A stretch of DNA of 64,000 nt from Pseudomonas putida (GCF_025905425.1 NZ_CP109603.1:4480501-4544500), one strand, 5' to 3'. Shown: positions 48,719-57,411, counted from the stretch's first letter. Notes: a model not told the origin generated them from the letters alone. Made by a program: numbers and translations.

Positions 48719-49064
48719 TATCAACACGGAAGAGGCTGAATTCAATGGGTATTGTTCTTTAGGGTATGACTCATTATCTCTAAAATTATCCTCAGCCTAT
48801 TTCCTGGCTCCCTACCACTTCGAAAAACCATGACAGGATGATGGAAGACGCTGGAGCGTTCTGCTAACCATTCGCCAAAGCCAGGCTCAGACTCTTCTGA
48901 TGGATGGGAACTATCGACCCCTACCCGTCGTTCGAGACGGGCGACAAACGGCCACAAGCGGTCGTCCCACCTGTCAGCCAGCCTGCGGTACTCTGCACTG
49001 TGTCGCGCTGCGCTCATGGGCCCGGCGGTATACTCAGAGCACAACCCAGGCAAGGAAGCATTTG
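48719..49064. other. Left end of island B, no supported gene
   Basis: About 345 bases. A minus frame 48742-49017 (MSAARHSAEYRRLADRWDDR...) is open but would run into the promoter of the next gene; I leave it unsupported. A -10-like TATACT lies at 49029. Confidence 0.45.
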
Positions 49065-49373
49065 ATGGAACATCAGCCAGTCGAGCGCCATGTCAGCGAT
49101 ATTCAGGTCAGTGCCTACATCTCTGATCGAAAGCGCCTTACGAGGTTGCATCACGTATTGGGGTACGCCGCGGCAATGATGGATGTTAATGGTATCGGCC
49201 GCTTAGCGAGCCGCGTTGCTGGAGTGCATGATCACAAAGGTATCCTTCAGGTGCACTGGTTTAGCGTACCTGCTGATGTTGAAAGGCACGTATTCAGGCA
49301 GGCCTGGGGTAGCCAGGTCGGAGACGGCACCGACCAGGTAGAGCACTTTAGGGATGATGTTCAACTGCCGTAA
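49065..49373 (+). CDS. Small hypothetical protein
   Basis: A 102-residue protein (MEHQPVERHVSDIQVSAYIS, YAAAMMDVNGIGRLASRVAG, HKGILQVHWFSVPADVERHV). AAGGAAG precedes ATG 49065, and TATACT lies about 35 bases upstream. No family recognised; first gene of island B. Confidence 0.6.
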   Translation: MEHQPVERHVSDIQVSAYISDRKRLTRLHHVLGYAAAMMDVNGIGRLASRVAGVHDHKGILQVHWFSVPADVERHVFRQAWGSQVGDGTDQVEHFRDDVQLP

Positions 49374-49391
49374 ATCTAGCGGGCATGGGGG

Positions 49392-49508
49392 AAACTGAAG
49401 GCACCGGTCGAAGCAGCCTACGACCTACTTGATATTAAGGAGGCTGTCCTGAAGGCATCCCAGGGTGAACGTACCGGTAAAATTTTACTCACCCCAAAGC
49501 ATTCCTAA
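49392..49508 (+). pseudogene. C-terminal fragment of a zinc-type alcohol/quinone oxidoreductase
   Basis: An open stretch reads KLKAPVEAAYDLLDIKEAVL then KASQGERTGKILLTPKHS and a stop. This is the usual C-terminus of medium-chain quinone oxidoreductases. Nothing of the rest of the gene is present. Confidence 0.6.
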
Positions 49509-49631
49509 ACCTTCCTCTTTGTGAAAATCGTCTTTTGACCTGCACGGCCGGCGGGGCAGGTAGCGCCTAGCAAGCACCGCCCGCTGGCTTCATGCAAGCT
49601 CTCCAGAGCTTGCTCAACCTCCCTCAGAGGT

Positions 49632-50531
49632 TTACGCGCGCATGACCTTGTTCCAATCGACTGGATGTCCTGCCGCCTGTAGTTCGCGCCCTAAAGCCTG
49701 CTTCCAGCCGCCAGCTTCATCCATTCGCTCCCACACTACACCGGCAAAATCACTAGGTATGTCCAACTGGCCCCGTTTAAGAGCGCAAACCCTGCTGCGC
49801 CCAAGTCGCCCGATAAAGTAGCCCAACTCTAGCAACACATTCTGCCGTGCCCGAGGCTCTAAATCGCCTCCTTTAACACGGCCTTCGTCGTCAGGCGTCA
49901 ACAGCACAACTGCGAAGCCGACATCCCCGTGGGCCTCAACCTTTTCTATCACCGTACGACCTTGATTGGCCTGCTCATGAAGGATGATAGCTTCGAACCC
50001 TATCCTTTCGAGAAAGCGAGCAACCGACTCGCGCGCGCCGTCGTCATGACCGTGGACAATGAATACTTTATTCGACATAGGAGGCCTCAATACTGGTTCT
50101 GATCTTCCTTCTGTCTCGACGTACAACTTGTAATCCCTGATGAAGGGGATTATCAATTGCCTCGTTAGCTCTCGAATGCCAGCAATTATTTTGCTGCCCG
50201 AGTAAAAGAAGTGATGCCCGAAATCTATTGCAAAATGTGGCTCGGCTGCAAGTTTATCAACCAATAGTAGCGTTAGACCCAGCGTCTGCTGTTGATCATC
50301 GGGCCATAGGAGCGTTGCACTCCCAACCATGCTTCCCGCAGTATCTTCGCTTGTCTTTATAAAGCCATCTAAGTCCAGTCCGCGTTTTAGAGCGCTATTG
50401 ATTTCTTCAAGGGCAGGGCTATTGAGGAGTGCTGAGATTCTTTTCAGGGGTCGTTCAAACGTCTGCGGAGTCGCTCCTTGCAGGTCTAATAAAGCGTTAT
50501 TGAGCTGCGAGAAAAGGTCAACATACGTCAT
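49632..50531 (-). CDS. TIR-domain protein (PF10137 / Cap12-Pycsar type)
   Basis: A 299-residue protein. The N-terminal roughly 150 residues are helical with no recognised domain. The C-terminal TIR-like domain (about residues 154-275) has KVFIVHGHDDGARESVARFL, a GRTVIEKVEAHGDVGFAVVL block, TPDDEG and RARQNVLLELGYFIGRLGRS. Glu235 in NVLLELGYF is at the usual catalytic Glu position of NADase TIRs. Domains of this family are effectors in CBASS and Pycsar anti-phage systems and also occur alone. ATG 50531 overlaps the stop of the preceding gene (50528-50531), so the two are coupled. Function as an abortive-infection effector is inferred. Confidence 0.85.
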   Translation of the reverse strand: MTYVDLFSQLNNALLDLQGATPQTFERPLKRISALLNSPALEEINSALKRGLDLDGFIKTSEDTAGSMVGSATLLWPDDQQQTLGLTLLLVDKLAAEPHFAIDFGHHFFYSGSKIIAGIRELTRQLIIPFIRDYKLYVETEGRSEPVLRPPMSNKVFIVHGHDDGARESVARFLERIGFEAIILHEQANQGRTVIEKVEAHGDVGFAVVLLTPDDEGRVKGGDLEPRARQNVLLELGYFIGRLGRSRVCALKRGQLDIPSDFAGVVWERMDEAGGWKQALGRELQAAGHPVDWNKVMRA

Positions 50532-50803
50532 TCATCGGTCTCCAGCCTCGCGGCCGCAGCGCGGTCCAAAATTTCTGAGCGATAGCGCTCTTTCATTTCA
50601 GCTGCTAGCGGCTGGATGATCGGATTTGATCCGTGTCGACCAACAGCCTCATCAATGACGGCCTCTACCTGCTGGACTGCTTGCTCAATGCTCGCAGGAT
50701 CATAAGGATCGAAATTTACGGTACACAAATCACCGTCGAGCCGCTCTAGCACTTCCTGCGCATCCTTGAGTTGGCGTTGTAGCTTGTCGAGTCCTTTTAG
50801 CAT
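50528..50803 (-). CDS. Small coiled-coil partner of the TIR gene
   Basis: A 91-residue helical protein (MLKGLDKLQRQLKDAQEVLE, TVNFDPYDPASIEQAVQQVE, RHGSNPIIQPLAAEMKERYR). No named domain is recognised. The ATGA overlap with the TIR gene and the shared orientation suggest that it senses, holds off or scaffolds the TIR protein. Confidence 0.75.
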   Translation of the reverse strand: MLKGLDKLQRQLKDAQEVLERLDGDLCTVNFDPYDPASIEQAVQQVEAVIDEAVGRHGSNPIIQPLAAEMKERYRSEILDRAAAARLETDE

Positions 50804-50951
50804 GGTCCTGACCTCTTCCTATGGTTGCAGAACGACATCACTAATTTTGTGCATGTAGAGAGATACCCGTGGCAGTGCCGGATCTTGATGGCAAAGCCCA
50901 TGAGCCCACGCTAGAGCGCAGCATGGAGAGCCTAGCTTGGAAGACCGTGCC

Positions 50952-51854
50952 TCACTTCTGCTTGCGGTGCCACCACCTCGGTTTCTTAATAGCTTCACTG
51001 AAATCCGGCTCCCAGCCGGCCATCCACTCGGCATAGTCTGCGTCAGTGGGGATCAAGCCCTCGTTGCCTTTGACGGTGTTGGCCTTGCGGACCAAATACT
51101 TTTCGCCGGACAGTTTTTCGTACCGGTCACGGACCTTCACGCCTTGGTTTGTCAGGCAGTCAACCAGCTTATCAGCGAAAAACAGCACATCATCGGTGTA
51201 GCGCGCTATACCTCGAACCGATGTGCCGTATTGTGTGTTGACCACACCACCTACTGGAATTTCTAGGTAGTAATCTTCGGGAGTGAACCCCGGTGGCAAG
51301 CCCCCGTGGAGGAACTTTTCTACGAGAGAGTTATAGCCTCCAATGATCCAGTTGAGATTCCCGACAGCGTCGACCAAAGCAACTAGGGATTTCACACCGT
51401 TGGGGGACAGGCGGATACTTTTTAGGACCAGCTCCTGTAGCTCCGATACAGGCGGCGCGAAGGTCTGGAGATTCAGCTGGTCAATCCGCAGCGAGAATGG
51501 GGCTTTTGGGGAAGGGCCTGCCTTGTACGCTTCATACCTCCTACGGTCTGATTCGTACTTTTGCAGGAAACCCGACACGTATTGCTTTTTCATGCCGCCA
51601 GTCACATCCGATACTGAGATACACAACGTGATGGCTACGTCGATGCTTCGGAACTCGGACAACAGCTCGTCCCTTAGCTTGGCATTGCGAGCGATGCGTC
51701 CGGCCATCCAGGCACCGACACCAGCACCAATCCCGGCACTGATCAGCGCGCTGCCCCAGACACCAGCGTCAAAGCTGGGAAAGCTAGCGACCCAAGGAAA
51801 CAGAGGTGCTGTAGCCGTATACACGCCGTTGATTGGTGTCCACGCATCCGCCAT
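50952..51854 (-). CDS. Membrane-anchored hypothetical protein
   Basis: A 300-residue protein with one N-terminal membrane segment (WGSALISAGIGAGVGAWMAG, about residues 33-52). A soluble helical body follows (ELLSEFRSIDVAITLCISVS, GVKSLVALVDAVGNLNWIIG), ending in a basic tail (KKPRWWHRKQK). No family recognised. Its upstream sequence is shared with the next membrane-protein gene. Confidence 0.7.
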   Translation of the reverse strand: MADAWTPINGVYTATAPLFPWVASFPSFDAGVWGSALISAGIGAGVGAWMAGRIARNAKLRDELLSEFRSIDVAITLCISVSDVTGGMKKQYVSGFLQKYESDRRRYEAYKAGPSPKAPFSLRIDQLNLQTFAPPVSELQELVLKSIRLSPNGVKSLVALVDAVGNLNWIIGGYNSLVEKFLHGGLPPGFTPEDYYLEIPVGGVVNTQYGTSVRGIARYTDDVLFFADKLVDCLTNQGVKVRDRYEKLSGEKYLVRKANTVKGNEGLIPTDADYAEWMAGWEPDFSEAIKKPRWWHRKQK

Positions 51855-51918
51855 TGCATTCCCTCGCGTTCATCACCCCGACCATTCGTGGCACAGGTGC
51901 GGCATGATACCGGGTTTG
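51849..51918 (-). promoter_or_regulatory. Shared 5' element, copy 1
   Basis: TCCCTCGCGTTC ... ATTCGTGGCACAGG ... GCA.GAT.ACCG on the plus strand is repeated at 52809-52862, in both cases immediately before a membrane-protein gene transcribed leftward. It may be a common promoter, operator or leader. Confidence 0.6.
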
Positions 51919-51969
51919 GCACCAAGCCGAACAAGCGCAAGTGACGGGATGAAGGGCACGGATGCCCCC

Positions 51970-52797
51970 TTAATCGGTGAACTCGGTGCGGCTGTTTACG
52001 ACCCTGTACTTGAAACTCTCGACCCTCGGACTCTCGTCAACGTCGTCATAACGTAAAATAAGCTTGCCCTCTACAGGGCCCTGGGTTAGGGGCAGGTACA
52101 CATTCAGGGACGCTTCGCCATCCGCGCCAATCTCTCCGAGCACAATTGAATGTGGGTCCAGGAAAGGCTCGCCAAAGCTGACTTCAACGTTCAACGCTTT
52201 GTTGCCCTTGTTACGGATTATGATCTCGTTCATGGCCTCGCCTGCACGCCTGCCATTTCCACTACTCCGGGTGCTAACCAAAAATTTTGCGGAAATTTCC
52301 CGTTCCCTACGCTTACGCGCTTCCTCCATGGCCACGCGTTGTGCTTCTGCCTGCTCCACAGCTATCTTGGCCATGATTTCTTCCCGGATCTCGGCTTTCT
52401 TGGTATCCAGGGCCTGCATTCTCAGTTCCTCGCCCTGTTGCACGAAACCGAGGACCACCCAGAAGAACGCTACCGGCCCAAATGCACCGGCCAAGAAATC
52501 ACCCACTTCGTTCAGGGGCATCGTACCTAGTGTGCCAATACGCCCCCAGATCAAGGGAAAAATTACCGCAAAGTAAGCCAAGGTCAGAATGAACCCGATC
52601 AGGCCCAGATGCTTGCGCAGATCCAGGCCCTCAGGGCGTATCATTGTCGAAATATGCCTGATTGTAAGTGGGATGATCACGGCCAACAGCAAGCCACAAT
52701 AGATAGCTGTCGACACAGGTAGCGGCGTCGCCACCTCCGGCGTAACGACTAGTGCAGGCGGTGTGCTCCAGAACACCCCCGATACAGGTTCCCACAT
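51970..52797 (-). CDS. Membrane protein with coiled coil and beta-sandwich tail
   Basis: A 275-residue protein. There are three hydrophobic segments (AIYCGLLLAVIIPLTIRHIS, HLGLIGFILTLAYFAVIFPL, GDFLAGAFGPVAFFWVVLGF), then a coiled coil (about residues 125-180, MALDTKKAEIREEIMAKIAV-like, EEARKRREREISAKF). The C-terminal beta-rich domain (NEIIIRNKGNKALNVEVSFG) may face the cytoplasm. No family recognised. ATG 52797 is preferred over 52845. Confidence 0.7.
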   Translation of the reverse strand: MWEPVSGVFWSTPPALVVTPEVATPLPVSTAIYCGLLLAVIIPLTIRHISTMIRPEGLDLRKHLGLIGFILTLAYFAVIFPLIWGRIGTLGTMPLNEVGDFLAGAFGPVAFFWVVLGFVQQGEELRMQALDTKKAEIREEIMAKIAVEQAEAQRVAMEEARKRREREISAKFLVSTRSSGNGRRAGEAMNEIIIRNKGNKALNVEVSFGEPFLDPHSIVLGEIGADGEASLNVYLPLTQGPVEGKLILRYDDVDESPRVESFKYRVVNSRTEFTD

Positions 52798-52808
52798 CTT
52801 CACCTTCT

Positions 52809-52862
52809 CAATCCCTCGCGTTCGCCGCTCGACAATTCGTGGCACAGGGCAGCATATTACCG
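52809..52862 (-). promoter_or_regulatory. Shared 5' element, copy 2
   Basis: Second copy of the element described at 51849-51918 (TCCCTCGCGTTC, AATTCGTGGCACAGGGCAGC). Confidence 0.6.
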
Positions 52863-52951
52863 AGCAAGCGGCGTCGATGTGAATTCACCAGCCAGACGCT
52901 GTATCGATCGACCCATTTGCTGCCAACCTATTCACCTTGCTGAAGTAGAAT

Positions 52952-53432
52952 GTCGGCGAGTTCCGAGGTGATGACGAAAGCTACAACACCGTTCGCCGAC
53001 TAGGTGAGGCAGTCGACTTCGATCGTCGAGAGGAAGCTGTGGAGTTTGCCCAGTCCTTGCATGACAAGATGGCATCAGCAGGGCGACGATTGGTGAGAAA
53101 GTTGAGCACGGCATTGATTCGATGCTGCGCAATAACAAAAGCGCTGCTGACGCTTACGACCTTCTGTTCGACTTCTCCTATCTGGAACTACGTTATTAGC
53201 TGCTATTCCAAAACGCCGAAATCGAGCAGCTATCTCCAGGCCAACGAGGTGCGTTGCTGCTGATTTTCTACCTGCTCGTGGGAAGGGGCGTAACCCGATA
53301 ATCCTCGATCAGCCCGAAGAAAACCTCGACAACGAGACCGTGGTCAGCCTTCTCGTCCCCGCGTTCACAGGAGCGAAGAAGCGTCTGCAAACCATCATGG
53401 TCGCGCACAAACCTAACCTCGCGATTGTCTGA
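52952..53432 (+). pseudogene. Decayed SMC/ABC-type ATPase fragment
   Basis: C-terminal part of an ATPase split over at least three frames. It reads EFRGDDESYNTVRRLGEAVD, then HGIDSMLRNNKSAADAYDLL, then the signature-like QLSPGQRGALLLIFYLLV, then Walker B NPIILDQPEENLDNETVVSL and TIMVAHKPNLAIV. An in-frame stop at 53198-53200 and frameshifts near 53090 and 53280 break it. It resembles the AAA ATPases of TrlF/RecF-like defence genes. Confidence 0.75.
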
Positions 53433-53633
53433 AAAAGGAAAAAATGGACAGAGCACGTTTTATCATTTTAGGGCTCTATGGCAAGAGGACTTCAAGACCC
53501 TCAATCGAATAAATTCGGGGAATCAAATCGTGGTCTGTCCCCCTATTTCACTTAAAGGCGGCCGACCATCAGCCAAGCATCAACCTATTTTAGGGATTCA
53601 ATCTTTGCCGGTGGGCGAGCCGAATACATAGAC

Positions 53634-53909
53634 TTACTGCTTGAATATCCATGGTTTTTCTAATCGATGCACGATTAGCTGTACCGTCAGGTGGTAGTAA
53701 TATCGTGTCGCCTCGCTGTTCCGGCATAGGCGAATTTCGAGAAACCAAACCAGGTGCTTTCTCTGCCAAGCCCAAGGCGATCCTCGCTGCCAGCGCTCCG
53801 CAATTTCGGCCTGAATGATTTTTGCCTGTTGCACATGGCGTTGCCGGGTTGAGTGCGAGCCGCTCAGCACGCCAGCCAAGAACGACTCCATATCGAATGG
53901 TTTGCTCAT
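53634..53909 (-). CDS. Small protein coupled to the recombinase
   Basis: A 91-residue basic protein (MSKPFDMESFLAGVLSGSHS, RHVQQAKIIQAEIAERWQRG, RYYYHLTVQLIVHRLEKPWI). ATG 53909 overlaps the recombinase stop (ATGA). Small ORFs in this place accompany PF12835-type integrases on other islands, perhaps as directionality or helper proteins; role unknown. Confidence 0.65.
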   Translation of the reverse strand: MSKPFDMESFLAGVLSGSHSTRQRHVQQAKIIQAEIAERWQRGSPWAWQRKHLVWFLEIRLCRNSEATRYYYHLTVQLIVHRLEKPWIFKQ

Positions 53910-54886
53910 GACCGCCCTCCAATGTAGGCCGCGACCACATCGATCCGACCGTGCCCCAACTCATAGCTGATTTGCATTCGGGCCTCACGATCTAGGTTCC
54001 TGTCTGCCAGGCAACATTGGCCGCCGTTGATAGGCGCGGGGTGTTGGGTGATTTGCTCATAGCGTTCACATGCATACGCCGCTCGTAGCTCATGGAAGCC
54101 GTTGAGCTTGTGTGCATGCAGGACGTCCCGCGCTGGGCGGATGATTTCCTGCAGAACATTCAGATAGCTTTCGTCTGGCGCAATCAGGTTGCGGCTACTC
54201 GCAGGCGACACCTGCCCTGCAAACCCAAGTGCGTCTTGAACATGTTGGTCCACCGCAATCCATCGTGGCGCTGAGGCGCCAGCGCGACCGCCTTTGGTGC
54301 CATCTTGAATGTTGATCCTGCCTAGGTCTTCAGCCTCACGGCTCAGCCGTGGCAGGTCAGCCAGGATGGCCTCACGCAGGCGCATGCCGGTGGCTCGCGC
54401 CAACAGAACAATCGCTGCGGCCCGTTGCTGATGATCGCGACAAAGCGCATCGACGATCTGCTTAACCTGTTCGCGGTCTTGGCCTTGCGGAGCCGATTGG
54501 CGAACTCCGGTGCGCTGCATTCCTAACGCCTTGCTCGGACTGGGCAATTTCACACACTGATCACCGCGCAGCGCCGCCATTGTCCTGTTAACGCTGGATA
54601 GGCGGTTTTGTGCGGTGCTGACAGCAAGGTCACCGCGCCTTACCACGTCGCGCAGGTACGCCGCATAGTCCGCCAATACCTGCCGATCAATCTGCCGCGC
54701 ATCATTGATACCGGGCCCTTGTTCGGAGCGGCACCATCTGACGAATGCCTGCCACCGATCACAGTGTGCCTTCACCGTGCCGTAGTGGCCGCCGCCGAAC
54801 ATGTCTTTCAACGCCTGCGGCCCTGCGTAGCTCAGTTGCCTGCCGTAGCCGAAATTACGGCCATCGCGTCTACCCACCAATGCCAT
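53906..54886 (-). CDS. Integrase-domain (PF12835-like) tyrosine recombinase
   Basis: A 326-residue protein. The SAM-like N-terminal domain (GGHYGTVKAHCDRWQAFVRW) is followed by a catalytic domain with Arg in LARATGMRLREAILADL, the HxxR-like motif in LNGFHELRAAYACERYEQ, GH in YELGHGRIDVVAAYIGG, and its Tyr. It is distinct from the P4-type integrases at the island ends, so it may serve another element or be a resolvase-like function of island B. ATG 54886. Confidence 0.82.
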   Translation of the reverse strand: MALVGRRDGRNFGYGRQLSYAGPQALKDMFGGGHYGTVKAHCDRWQAFVRWCRSEQGPGINDARQIDRQVLADYAAYLRDVVRRGDLAVSTAQNRLSSVNRTMAALRGDQCVKLPSPSKALGMQRTGVRQSAPQGQDREQVKQIVDALCRDHQQRAAAIVLLARATGMRLREAILADLPRLSREAEDLGRINIQDGTKGGRAGASAPRWIAVDQHVQDALGFAGQVSPASSRNLIAPDESYLNVLQEIIRPARDVLHAHKLNGFHELRAAYACERYEQITQHPAPINGGQCCLADRNLDREARMQISYELGHGRIDVVAAYIGGRS

Positions 54887-55310
54887 GTCGAATCACCTCA
54901 TCGTTCGGTCTTCGATCCTCGCCCCACGTCATCCCGCCAAGAATGTTGAGTGTTATCAGGGATCAAGGCCCCTGCGACCTGTGGGGAATGTCCTCTTCGC
55001 GGGACTGGCGGCTCCTTACGTCCGGGAGCAAGGGCATCTCATGATCTGGCCTCCTGAGCACCGTTACCGGTGGGCGGGTGGAGGCAGCATTGGCTGACTA
55101 GACCAGCGCCTGAAGATCCTGAGCCGGGTGAACGCAGCACTGCGATGACCGGGGCATGCCTGACTGTCAGTCAGGTGCAGTCCATTCCGTGGCCTGCGGC
55201 ACCATCATCTACATGGCTGTTGCTGGTGATATCGGCGTTTGTCACGCCAATTGTCACGAGGGGGAATGCCGCAAAGCCTTGTGCGATCAGGGCTGCAGCA
55301 GTTGTAGAAG

Positions 55311-55342
55311 TGCCCGTCTCTTTTCAGGAAAAGAGACGGGCA
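55311..55342. terminator. Perfect hairpin, probable bidirectional terminator
   Basis: 14-bp arms TGCCCGTCTCTTTT / AAAAGAGACGGGCA with a four-base loop. The T and A runs lie inside the stem, so efficiency is unclear. Confidence 0.5.
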
Positions 55343-55697
55343 CCAGTTGGCGCAAGATTCGGCCAAGCGGATAGGTTGCTGCAGGGCAGCGAGGTACAGT
55401 GTATCTGGCGCACGAGCGCTATATGTGTAAGAGCATCCATCACATGGGTAGTGACCGGGAGAGCTGCCGGATGCGAATCGCCCTTGGGGAGAACCACCGC
55501 GAGAGCGGCGTGACCTTGAAGGCTCGGGTCACCTGGGTGCTGTCAACGACAGCCTTTGCACTGTCTTTTCTACGCCCGCAATCCGAGAGGGTCAAGCGAC
55601 TCGCCCGCGGGATTTTGCGGTTTAAAATGGCATTAAGCGTGTACGGAATCCGGTGGTTTCCAGTAGCCGATTGGGTGCTTTTGATTTTTTAGGTGAG

Positions 55698-55740
55698 GTC
55701 CATCCAAACAGGGCAGCTTTGCAGCCCTGTTTGGATGGAC
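55698..55740. repeat. Inverted repeat after integrase B
   Basis: 17-bp perfect arms GTCCATCCAAACAGGGC / GCCCTGTTTGGATGGAC. The right arm with its flanks recurs at 47146-47174 after integrase A. Confidence 0.9.
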
Positions 55741-55781
55741 CCGCATGGAAAGCGGATCACCGAAATATCAAAGCCGTGCGC

Positions 55782-57104
55782 TCACTCGACTGCGCCACGC
55801 CTCGCTCTTAGGCTAGAAACGTTTGCCCCGGTCTGATTCGCGAACTCATGCGGCGAGATATGCTCCTGCCGGTTCGCGTCGAGATAACGGCTCCACCAGC
55901 TCATGATCATTCGCCGCTCCTCCAGGAACTCGGCCTTGTGGATATACGCCGCCCGAACGTTGTTGCGCTCCCTGTGGCTCATCTGCCGCTCAATAGCAGT
56001 CTCTGACCACAGTCCGGATTCGACCAAGGCACTGCACGCCATCGACCGGAAGCCATGCCCGCAGATTTCTGTCTTGGTGTCGTAGCCCATGTTCCGCAAA
56101 GCGCTGTTGACGGTGTTCTCGGACATAGGCTTCCACGAGCGAGCGTCACTGGTGAACACCAGATCAAAGTACCCCGTGATCGCATGAATCTTTTCGAGCA
56201 ATGCCACTGCTTGCGGTGAAAGCGGGACAAGGTGGATGTCGCCCGCCATCTTCGTTCCTCTGGTTGAATACGGGACGCCATCCAATGCGGGCCGTGTGTC
56301 AGGTATCTCCCAGATACCGCGCTTCAGGTCGAACTCACTCCAACGTGCGAAGCGCAATTCGCTGGAGCGTACGAACACATGCAGCGACAGCATGACTGTC
56401 AGCCGAGTAAGCGTGCGTCCCTTGTAGTTCTCGATGCGATCCATCAACTCAGGCAGACGTGACAGTGGGAGTGCAGGCCGGTGCGTAACCCGTGGCGCGC
56501 TGATGAAGCCCTCAAGATCATATGCAGGGTTCACCGTGATCAGCCGCTGCCGCTTAGCCTCACGCATGATGCTCTGTAGGTAGTTTTGCACCCTCAAGGC
56601 CACATCGATAGTGCCGCGTTTTTTGATCTCTTCCAGCGGCTGCATGAGGTCGAAGGTATCCAGATCAACGATGGCGCGTGCGCCGAGCAGCGGGAATACG
56701 TGAGTCTTTAAGCGACTCAACACAGTCCTAGAATGGCCCGGCGCCCACTTCACGGACATTTCCTTATGCCAGTCCAAGGCAACACGTTCGAATGTGTGGC
56801 CTCTGACAACCGCCTCGGCCTTGGCCTGCTGCTTGGACGCAATCGGATCAATGCCCTCAGCCAGCATCCGCTTAGTCTCAAGACGCTTCTGCCGGGCATC
56901 TGCGAGACCGATGACGGGATAGTTGCCAAACGAGGTCAGCCCCTCTCGCCCATCCGGTTTCACATACCGGAAGCGCCAGCCTTTGCGGCCATTGGGGTAG
57001 ACGAGGAGGTAAAGACCGTCACCGTCGAAAAGCTTGTAGGGGCGGTCAGTAGGTTTGGCCGAACGGCATGCGGTGTCGGTCAGGGGAGCAGTAGTACGAG
57101 CCAT
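55782..57104 (-). CDS. P4-type tyrosine integrase of island B
   Basis: A 440-residue DUF4102-type integrase, intact: MARTTAPLTDTACRSAKPTD, YKLFDGDGLYLLVYPNGRKG, then the catalytic domain with Arg in LHVFVRSSELRFARWSEFD, CGHGFRSMACSALVESG (His, Arg), SHRERNNVRAAYIHKAEFLE (Tyr). It lies next to tRNA-Thr(CGT) with the terminator between, the standard layout for islands inserted at a tRNA 3' end. It is closely related to integrase A over its whole length, but not identical. Confidence 0.95.
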   Translation of the reverse strand: MARTTAPLTDTACRSAKPTDRPYKLFDGDGLYLLVYPNGRKGWRFRYVKPDGREGLTSFGNYPVIGLADARQKRLETKRMLAEGIDPIASKQQAKAEAVVRGHTFERVALDWHKEMSVKWAPGHSRTVLSRLKTHVFPLLGARAIVDLDTFDLMQPLEEIKKRGTIDVALRVQNYLQSIMREAKRQRLITVNPAYDLEGFISAPRVTHRPALPLSRLPELMDRIENYKGRTLTRLTVMLSLHVFVRSSELRFARWSEFDLKRGIWEIPDTRPALDGVPYSTRGTKMAGDIHLVPLSPQAVALLEKIHAITGYFDLVFTSDARSWKPMSENTVNSALRNMGYDTKTEICGHGFRSMACSALVESGLWSETAIERQMSHRERNNVRAAYIHKAEFLEERRMIMSWWSRYLDANRQEHISPHEFANQTGANVSSLRARRGAVE

Positions 57105-57194
57105 AAGGGTAAACCCCTTTATCGAATCGACTTTATCCCAAACGTTACCCCTAAATCGGCTGGCAGCTGCCGGGATCCGACGGAACGCCATAAC

Positions 57195-57219
57195 GAAAAA
57201 ACCCGCCAGAAGGCGGGTT
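57195..57219 (-). terminator. Terminator after tRNA-Thr
   Basis: Hairpin AACCCGCC / GGCGGGTT followed by a T-run on the minus strand. Confidence 0.85.
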
Positions 57220-57265
57220 CTACGGGGGTTCCAGAGATTTTGGTAGCTTTCGCTGGAACCTGAAC

Positions 57266-57341
57266 TGGTGCCGGAGACAGGAATCGAACCTGCGACCTTC
57301 GCGTTACGAGTGCGCTGCTCTACCGACTGAGCTACACCGGC
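57266..57341 (-). tRNA. tRNA-Thr (CGT anticodon)
   Basis: A 76-nt tRNA read on the minus strand: 5' GCCGGTG acceptor, D arm GCTC/GAGC, anticodon loop CTCGTAA (CGT), T arm with TTCGATT, 3' CTCCGGC-A-CCA encoded. Closely matches the known bacterial tRNA-Thr(CGT) pattern. Its 3' end (TGGTGCCGGAGACAGGAATC on the plus strand) is the attachment site of the islands on its left. Confidence 0.95.
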
Positions 57342-57411
57342 GTGTAGCGCAACGTACCACTGCCGCAGCCGTTACGCAAACCCCTGTTTCCCTTCGCTTA
57401 TTCCCCTACCC

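Larger units (their letters stand above)
54887..55781. other. Long gap without a supported gene
   Basis: About 895 bases between the recombinase and integrase B. Open frames here (e.g. 55070-55513) lack protein-like composition. It holds the hairpin at 55311-55342 and the inverted repeat at 55698-55740. The right part may include the attP arm region of the integrase. Confidence 0.55.

Noticed and set aside
48742..49053. Minus-strand 103-codon frame at the left end of island B
   Set aside because: Overlaps the promoter of the better-supported plus gene at 49065 and has no ribosome site.
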